A DNA stretch of 64,000 bases, taken from the NCBI GenBank assembly GCA_945913015.1, contig CAMECH010000001.1, positions 1 to 64,000 of the forward strand, given 5' to 3'. The position numbers and the translations under genes were made by a program. This document shows, piece after piece, positions 57,624 through 64,000 of this stretch. This DNA comes from an uncultured Bacteroides sp. Its GTDB lineage: Bacteria; Bacillota; Clostridia; Lachnospirales; Lachnospiraceae. The notes below the pieces were generated by a model. It was given only the letters and a program-made list of their open reading frames with translations. It did not search any database and was not told the origin of the DNA. Position 1 is the first letter of the stretch, and each line of letters opens with the position of its first letter.

Positions 57624-58292
57624 TCAGAACTTCATCATTCTCATTATACCCTTCTCCTGATTGTAAATGTGCTGGTTCATCACTGCCTTAGCACCCTCTT
57701 CATCTTTAGTCTGGAGTCTGCTTATTATATCGGCATGCTCACTTATCAGTATGGAATGAGATCTCGCATCCTTAATATACTCAAGACGATACCTGTACAT
57801 CTGCTCACTTAAGTTGCTGATTATCTGCATAAGTCTCTGATTATCTGTTGTCCTGTATATAACATCATGAAAATTAACATCAGCATCCACTATCTTCACT
57901 ACGTCCTTTGAAACTATTGCAGACTCAAACAGCTTATTGGCCATCCTGAGCTCCTGAATAATATCATCCGACATATTTTTGCACGCAAGTGATACAGCAA
58001 GTTCTTCAAGCGTCCCCCTTACTTCAAGAACATCCCTCATATCCTTCTCCGTTATGCGCGCAACTTCTGCACCTTTACGGGGAATCATCACAACAAGCCC
58101 CTCCAGCTCAAGTTTTCTGATTGCTTCTCTGATTGGTGTACGGCTCACTCCCAGTTTCTGTGCAAGCTGAATCTCCATAAGTCTCTCACCCGGCTCGAGC
58201 TCCCCCTTTAATATTGCCTGACGAAGCGTATTAAACACAACATCACGCAAAGGCAGATAATCATTGATAGCCATTGTAATGTCACCTTTCAT
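57624..58292 (-). CDS. GntR family (FadR-type) transcriptional regulator
   Basis: LRQAILKGELEPGERLMEIQLAQKLGVSRTPIREAIRKLELEGLVVMIPRKGAEVA plus FCD domain; start revised from 58331 by RBS GGGAGGG. Confidence 0.93.
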   Translation of the reverse strand: MKGDITMAINDYLPLRDVVFNTLRQAILKGELEPGERLMEIQLAQKLGVSRTPIREAIRKLELEGLVVMIPRKGAEVARITEKDMRDVLEVRGTLEELAVSLACKNMSDDIIQELRMANKLFESAIVSKDVVKIVDADVNFHDVIYRTTDNQRLMQIISNLSEQMYRYRLEYIKDARSHSILISEHADIISRLQTKDEEGAKAVMNQHIYNQEKGIMRMMKF

Positions 58293-58327
58293 ACATACCC
58301 TCCCACTGCAAGGCACAAAATTCCTTA

Positions 58328-59194
58328 TCACACATTAAAAATGTCTGTAATATAAATCTGTCTTGCCTCACTTTTATTTCGCAAATAATCCAGACAGCTC
58401 TTCGCTGCCTTTTTGTCATCAAACAACCCGAATACCGTCGGACCGCTTCCGCTCATCATTGAGTTAATCGCGCCATGTGAGCACATATCCTTCTTAATTG
58501 CATCAATTACCGGATGCATGGGAATTGTAACCTTCTCTAATACATTTCCCATATTATCTGCTATCTTATGCAGATTTTTGCTCTCAAGCCCATCAATAAC
58601 CGCATCAATGTCAGGATGGCTTTCAACTCCGTTCATATCGAGACTTTCATAGACAAGTTTTGTTGATACGTTAATTGCAGGTTTTGCAACTATTACACTG
58701 CATTCAGGCATAGGTGCAAGCCTTGTAAGCTTCTCTCCTATTCCCTCCGCCAAAGCCGTCCCGCGCATTATACAATACGGAACATCCGCACCGATTCTGA
58801 CGCCACGCTCCATAAGTTCACGCATTGACAATCCAAGATCGAATATTTTATTCATGCCATAAAGCACTGATGCCGCATCCGAGCTTCCTCCCGCCATACC
58901 TGCAGCAACAGGAATAAACTTATTCAAATCCATTGAAACGCCCTCTTTAATGCCAAATTCACTAATAAGCATATCGGCAGCCTTGTACATCAGATTGTTT
59001 TCGTTAAGCGGAATATACGGCAGATTTGAGGTTATTACAATGCCCGGTTCTTTCGTCTTCTCAATAATTATCCTGTCATAAAGCCCCACTGTCTGCATAA
59101 TCATTCTGACTTCATGGTAACCGTCATCACGCAAGCCAATTACATCAAGTCCAAGATTAATTTTGGCACGTGCCCTCAATCTTATACTGTCCAT
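58328..59194 (-). CDS. ispE: 4-(cytidine 5'-diphospho)-2-C-methyl-D-erythritol kinase
   Basis: 288 aa; RARAKINLGLDVIGLRDDGYHEV, VAAGMAGGSSDAASVL, MMSGSGPTVFGLF. Confidence 0.96.
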   Translation of the reverse strand: MDSIRLRARAKINLGLDVIGLRDDGYHEVRMIMQTVGLYDRIIIEKTKEPGIVITSNLPYIPLNENNLMYKAADMLISEFGIKEGVSMDLNKFIPVAAGMAGGSSDAASVLYGMNKIFDLGLSMRELMERGVRIGADVPYCIMRGTALAEGIGEKLTRLAPMPECSVIVAKPAINVSTKLVYESLDMNGVESHPDIDAVIDGLESKNLHKIADNMGNVLEKVTIPMHPVIDAIKKDMCSHGAINSMMSGSGPTVFGLFDDKKAAKSCLDYLRNKSEARQIYITDIFNV

Positions 59195-59366
59195 TTTCCC
59201 CTCTTATCCGCCAAATCTCTGGTTCCTGCAGATGCTTAATACACCTGCATCATAAATACCGATGTTACATATAATTATATAAAAATGACTACATATTTTC
59301 AAGAAGATTTTCACAATGTCTTTCTTCTGTTTTTACCATCTGTCTTCACCATCTCTTCAGTCCGTT

Positions 59367-60203
59367 TTATACAACTTCCCTGTTACGCCTGTATTTATTA
59401 GGTGATATCCCTTTAATTCTTCTGAATGCATCACCAAAGTAGTTACTGTCATTAAATCCGCACTCAAACGCAATCTCCGTAATTGATTTATTAGTCTCAA
59501 GCAACAGCCTGCATGCCTCCTTAATTCTGACATTCAGCAGATACTCTTTGAAGCCGAATCCGGTCGTAGTTTTAAATTTTTTTGAAAGATACGAACGGCT
59601 TATATTAAATTTTTTTGCAACATCATCAAGATAAATCGGCTTGTCAAAATTCTGGTAAATGTATGTCGCCACCTCCTGAATCGTACTGTTTTCGGCATCA
59701 AGCTCCTGCACTGCACTTTCCCCATACTTTTTGCAGCGTATCAGGAACAATATAAACTCCTGAAAAAGAGTCTTTACCATTCCGGCCGAAAATTCATCAG
59801 GCATCTGTGTTTCATATATTATTCTTGTTATGATGCTTTCGATGTAATCCCGTCTCTTTTCAGGTATTGTAACAATATCATCCGTGAGGTTTGAAAGTAC
59901 AGCCTCACTTCCAACCGCATCGCATATCCAGTCAATATCCTTTACCGAAAACCTTACTATCGATCTTTCCTGCTTAACCTTTGAATTATTTCCGTAAGCA
60001 GATTTATGGATTTCTCCCGGAGGTATTATTACAAGTTTTCCCGGTGTCATTTTATAAATGCTGTGATTAAGAAGAATATTACACTCTCCCGACAGAAGGT
60101 AAATTATTTCATAGCACTCATGCGAATGTGTACTGTCCATTTTAAATGCAGCTTCACGCACAAGCTTATTAATAACAAAATATTCTGACATTGTGTTTCC
60201 CAT
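59367..60203 (-). CDS. AraC family transcriptional regulator
   Basis: 278 aa; cupin-like N-terminus; double HTH C-terminus ISRSYLSKKFKTTTGFGFKEYLLNVRIKEACRLLLETNKSITEIAFECGFNDSNYFGDAFRRIKGISPNKYR. Confidence 0.95.
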   Translation of the reverse strand: MGNTMSEYFVINKLVREAAFKMDSTHSHECYEIIYLLSGECNILLNHSIYKMTPGKLVIIPPGEIHKSAYGNNSKVKQERSIVRFSVKDIDWICDAVGSEAVLSNLTDDIVTIPEKRRDYIESIITRIIYETQMPDEFSAGMVKTLFQEFILFLIRCKKYGESAVQELDAENSTIQEVATYIYQNFDKPIYLDDVAKKFNISRSYLSKKFKTTTGFGFKEYLLNVRIKEACRLLLETNKSITEIAFECGFNDSNYFGDAFRRIKGISPNKYRRNREVV

Positions 60204-60363
60204 AATTTATATCCTCCTTATAACTTGTAATTCGCAACAAATATTCAATATTTTTTCTGTATTTTTTTGATATTCAAACCATTTTTCACTTGATACTACT
60301 GTTTTTTTGATATATTATATTAATATATAAACAAAATTTACACTATTTGTCAATTAACATTTA

Positions 60364-61785
60364 TTGTTTTTGTTCGGAAATGAGGAAAATATGTCAAATA
60401 AGCTTTCTGCTGAAAAACAGAATATGATTTTGGACGGCAATCTGTTCAAGGCTATTCTTGCGCTTGCAGTTCCAATCATGATTAACAGTTTTATACAGAC
60501 AATGTATAATCTGACAGATACTTACTGGCTCGGCAAAATTGGAACTGACCCGATGGCTGCAATTACGCTGGTATCTCCGGTTCAGAACATTATTATCAAT
60601 TTCGGGCAGGGAATAACCACTGCAGGCTCGATACTGATATCCCAGTATATCGGTGCCGGTGAGAAGAAGCAGGCTGTAAATATGGCAAATCATCTGTTTA
60701 TCTGCTCAATGACATTTTCACTTGTGTGTGCATTTGCATGTATGATTGCCACTCCCGGAATTGTCGGCTGGCTGGGGGCAGAGGGTACTTTATTTTCTTT
60801 GGGTGTAACGTATCTTCAGATTGTAGTACTTGATATGCCGTTTCTTTTTACAATAAATATGTACAATGCAGTACGTCAGGCTCAGGGTGATACATTACGC
60901 CCGATGCTCATGAACCTTCTTGGAATAAGCATCAATTTTATACTTGACCCGCTGCTTATGATAGTTCTTGATATGGGTACAATGGGTGCCGCTCTTGCAA
61001 CGCTTACGGCAAAGATACCACCTGCCATACTCTGTATGTGGCTGCTGATTAAATCTTCCAACGGAATACATCTTTCATTAAAGGATTTTGAATTTGAGTC
61101 TGAAAAGCTCAAATCAATCGTGAAGGTCGGACTTCCTACAGCAATCGGCGGCAGCACAATGCAGCTTGGTTTCCTTCTCATGACAAAAAATGTTTTAAAA
61201 TATGGTTCCATGGCTACCGCAGCATACGGAATAGGTAACAAAATCAACGGTATAATAACAATGCCGTCCAACGGAATCGGCTCTGCCGTTTCTACAATTG
61301 TAGGCCAGAATATGGGGGCCAGACAGGTAGACCGAGCTGACAAGGGATATAAAATGGCAATGTTTATGGCAATGGCATTCCTGTTCGTCGGCGGAATGAT
61401 TTTATCAAGGCGCCCTGTTTCACAATTTCTTGTAAACATTTTTACCAGCGACCCTGTCGTGTCAGGTCTTGCCACAGACTTTTTAAGCCTTATGGCATTC
61501 TGGTGCTGGACTAACAGCATTTACAATGCAACAATGGGGCTGTTTCAGGGATCCGGCCACACTATGATTACCATGCTTGTTGATGCCTCAAGAATCTGGG
61601 TATTCCGTTTCCTCACACTGTTCATATGCGAATCGGTGCTTTTGCTCGGTGTTGAAAGTATCTGGTATTCAGTTGTTATAAGTAACGGAACTTCATCATT
61701 TATACTGTTAATTCTGTATTTCACAGGAATCTGGCGCAAATCTACTGTCAAAATTGAACAGCAGGAAACACGTCAGAATGCATAA
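60364..61785 (+). CDS. MATE family efflux transporter
   Basis: 473 aa, 12-TM pattern; ALAVPIMINSFIQTMYNLTDTYWLGKIGTDPMAAITLVSPV. Confidence 0.95.
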   Translation: MFLFGNEENMSNKLSAEKQNMILDGNLFKAILALAVPIMINSFIQTMYNLTDTYWLGKIGTDPMAAITLVSPVQNIIINFGQGITTAGSILISQYIGAGEKKQAVNMANHLFICSMTFSLVCAFACMIATPGIVGWLGAEGTLFSLGVTYLQIVVLDMPFLFTINMYNAVRQAQGDTLRPMLMNLLGISINFILDPLLMIVLDMGTMGAALATLTAKIPPAILCMWLLIKSSNGIHLSLKDFEFESEKLKSIVKVGLPTAIGGSTMQLGFLLMTKNVLKYGSMATAAYGIGNKINGIITMPSNGIGSAVSTIVGQNMGARQVDRADKGYKMAMFMAMAFLFVGGMILSRRPVSQFLVNIFTSDPVVSGLATDFLSLMAFWCWTNSIYNATMGLFQGSGHTMITMLVDASRIWVFRFLTLFICESVLLLGVESIWYSVVISNGTSSFILLILYFTGIWRKSTVKIEQQETRQNA

Positions 61786-61800
61786 CAGTCAATTAACCAA

Positions 61801-61841
61801 AAAGGGTACAGAGCTGAAAATTATACCGCTCTGTACCCTTT
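61801..61841. terminator. Bidirectional terminator hairpin
   Basis: AAAGGGTACAGAGC ... GCTCTGTACCCTTT perfect 14-bp stem. Confidence 0.8.
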
Positions 61842-61856
61842 CTTTAATTATAAATT

Positions 61857-63227
61857 CTATCTGTTATCAATATCAATATATTCACAGTGTGTTCCCACAT
61901 ATTTATATGCCGGACGTATAATCTTGCCCTTATTTACAAGCTCCTCAAGACGATGCGCACACCATCCTGAAGTACGTGAAATTGCAAATATCGGCGTAAA
62001 CAATTCTTCCGGTATTCCAAGCATCGAATACACAAATCCGCTGTAAAAATCCACATTGGCACATACAGGCTTAAGAAGCTTTCTCTTCTGCGCGATTATC
62101 GCACCTGCTGTCTGTTCTACAAGATTGTAAAGCTCAAATTCTTTCTGCAAGCCCTTTTCTTCCGAAAGACTCTTGGCATATTCCTTAAGAATTACGGCAC
62201 GCGGGTCAGAATCCGTATATACCGCATGGCCCATTCCATATACCAGCCCCGAATGGTCAAATGCTTCTTTATCAAGTATCTTTGTCAGGTATGCCTTTAT
62301 CTCATCGACATTGCTCCAGTCGGAGACATTTGCCTTTATATCCTCGAACATCTTCTGGACTTTAAGGTTGGCACCACCGTGTCTTGGTCCCTTAAGTGAT
62401 GCAATTCCTGCAACAATTGCTGAATATGTATCTGTTCCGCTTGAAGTTACAACATGAGTGGTAAATGTTGAGTTGTTACCGCCGCCATGTTCAGCATGAA
62501 GAATAAGTGCAACATCAAGCACCTTTGCTTCAAGCTCTGTAAACTGCCCATCATTGCGCAGCATATACAAAATATTCTGTGCTGTTGAAAAATCCTTCCG
62601 CGGATTTCTAATAATCATATTCTGATCCAGTTTAAAATGTCCGTACGCCTGATATGAATATGCAGCAATAAGCGGCATCTTCGCAATCATCTGCAATGAC
62701 TGACGCAACACATTGGACACTGATATATCATCAGGATTGTCATCGTATGAATAAAGGTTGAGAATACTCTTCATCATTGAATTCATGAGGTTTGCACTAG
62801 GCGCTTTCATAATTACGTCACGTATGAAATTACCTGACAGCTCACTTAAGTCAGCGAGTATTCCGATAAAGCTTTTAAGCTCCTTTCTGGTCGGCAGTGC
62901 GCCAAAGAGAAGCAGGTATGTAACTTCTTCAAATCCATAAAAGCTGTCACGGCTGCCGTCTATCAGCTTCTGAACATTATATCCCTGATAGTAAAGGTTG
63001 CCATCCATAGGTACCTTTTTCCCGTCAACCATTTTGCTTCCGACAACATCGGATATCTCCGTAAGTCCCGTCACAACGCCATTGCCATTGCTGTCTCTAA
63101 GCCCTCTTTTTACATCATATTTTGTGTATAATGAGACATCAAACGCGCTTGATTTCATGCAGCATTCCACGAGTTCTTCAAACTCTGCATCGTGCCGTGT
63201 TATCTCCATCATTGATTTATTATCCAT
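61857..63227 (-). CDS. gltA: Citrate synthase
   Basis: 456 aa; LILHAEHGGGNNSTFTTHVVTSSGTDTYSAIVAGIASLKGPRHGGAN; GMGHAVYTDSDPRA. Confidence 0.95.
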   Translation of the reverse strand: MDNKSMMEITRHDAEFEELVECCMKSSAFDVSLYTKYDVKRGLRDSNGNGVVTGLTEISDVVGSKMVDGKKVPMDGNLYYQGYNVQKLIDGSRDSFYGFEEVTYLLLFGALPTRKELKSFIGILADLSELSGNFIRDVIMKAPSANLMNSMMKSILNLYSYDDNPDDISVSNVLRQSLQMIAKMPLIAAYSYQAYGHFKLDQNMIIRNPRKDFSTAQNILYMLRNDGQFTELEAKVLDVALILHAEHGGGNNSTFTTHVVTSSGTDTYSAIVAGIASLKGPRHGGANLKVQKMFEDIKANVSDWSNVDEIKAYLTKILDKEAFDHSGLVYGMGHAVYTDSDPRAVILKEYAKSLSEEKGLQKEFELYNLVEQTAGAIIAQKRKLLKPVCANVDFYSGFVYSMLGIPEELFTPIFAISRTSGWCAHRLEELVNKGKIIRPAYKYVGTHCEYIDIDNR

Positions 63228-63456
63228 GGCAACAGCCCTCCTTTAGCATTTTACAAAAACACCATCAACAAAGGCTTCAATTCCCCATTGATGGCGCTTA
63301 ATGCTACTATTTTAACCTATCGTCAAAAAAAACACAACATTTGAATGAAATTTTATTAATAAATTAAACTTATTAGTATTTTTACCTTTGATTATTAATC
63401 ACTTTTTGTATTTTCGGCTAATAAACGCAAGTCTTTTGCCGATTTTATCGCAAAAA

Positions 63457-64000
63457 CTACAGCTTAACTGCTTTATCTCTAATTCCGGCATTGACATTTC
63501 TATATATTTCTGCCTGCTCTTTTGAAAGAAGCGGTCTGTCATTATTTACCTTAAATCCTGCGCCATAGGTGTTATACTCGGCAAATCTTGCATTTTTGAA
63601 GGAATTACCACTCATGTCACCATACCCCGCATCTGCCACCACAGAACTCATATAGCAGTCAAGAAACACCGTATTGGCTGATGCACCCCACGGCCGCGCC
63701 AGTCTGTATGCGCCCGGTGCAATCCCGGCTTCTTCATAAAATCTGCATTTGTTAAATATAAGTCCAAACGGCACATCCTTGTATGTCCTTGCTGCCGTAA
63801 AACAGCCTTCCTCCTTATGTGGTGTATATCTTGCCACAATATCACAGTCCTCAAACACCGCTGTACCGGAACCATATATAAAATCCACGTTGCCTGTAAT
63901 ATAACATTTCTTAAAATACTGTCTTGTAACTGCCTTCCCGTCCGGAACAGCATCCATAAGCAGTGTATCCTGAAAGCCAAACAGCTCCGTATTAATTACG
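63457..64000 (-). CDS. Pectinesterase, 3' part only (continues past window edge)
   Basis: Open frame through the edge: VINTELFGFQDTLLMDAVPDGKAVTRQYFKKCYITGNVDFIYGSGTAVFEDCDI ... RLARPWGASANTVFLDCYM. Confidence 0.93.
   Translation of the reverse strand, partial: VINTELFGFQDTLLMDAVPDGKAVTRQYFKKCYITGNVDFIYGSGTAVFEDCDIVARYTPHKEEGCFTAARTYKDVPFGLIFNKCRFYEEAGIAPGAYRLARPWGASANTVFLDCYMSSVVADAGYGDMSGNSFKNARFAEYNTYGAGFKVNNDRPLLSKEQAEIYRNVNAGIRDKAVKL

Noticed and set aside
60882-61520. 212-aa minus-strand ORF
   Set aside because: Antisense to the MATE transporter, no RBS or recognisable motif.
1-64000. tRNA genes, transposases, prophage or toxin-antitoxin modules
   Set aside because: None recognised by eye in ORF translations or intergenic gaps; a tRNAscan/Infernal run would be needed to exclude small RNAs.

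Overview
The window looks like chromosomal DNA from a low-to-mid GC, spore-forming Lachnospiraceae-type Firmicute (Clostridia). The genus is inferred only from gene content: SpmA/SpmB, SpoIIR, YyaC, type III glutamine synthetase, pectinesterase. Nearly all of it is coding. Main modules are: (1) a polyamine cluster (SpeA-type decarboxylase, SpeE, carboxy(nor)spermidine dehydrogenase and decarboxylase) next to CvpA, DUF5711 and LysM proteins, with agmatine deiminase and N-carbamoylputrescine amidase about 50 kb away; (2) a Tad/Flp-type pilus locus at about 21.1-31.7 kb, including a 56-aa Flp pilin absent from the supplied ORF track, two A24 prepilin peptidases, and a TadE-like protein with a Cys-rich tail; (3) sporulation genes (yyaC, spmAB, spoIIR, YaaL/DUF2508); (4) two adjacent COG0523/CobW GTPases, one with a long His/Cys-rich repeat; (5) sbcCD, glnN-type GSIII, class B sortase, class II aldolase, glmM-like mutase, ispE, citrate synthase, an aconitase-family hydratase, pgi and cysK; (6) a partial pectinesterase at the right edge. 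No CRISPR array, prophage, transposase, tRNA or rRNA was recognised; a putative rrn-like promoter/leader lies at the left edge. Most notable non-coding signals: a two-copy, MITE-like inverted-repeat element (11.85 and 50.2 kb), a perfect hairpin occluding the Shine-Dalgarno of an unlisted 46-aa membrane protein, and a hairpin in the GSIII leader. No wholly new system is claimed. All family calls come from reading motifs; no searches were run.
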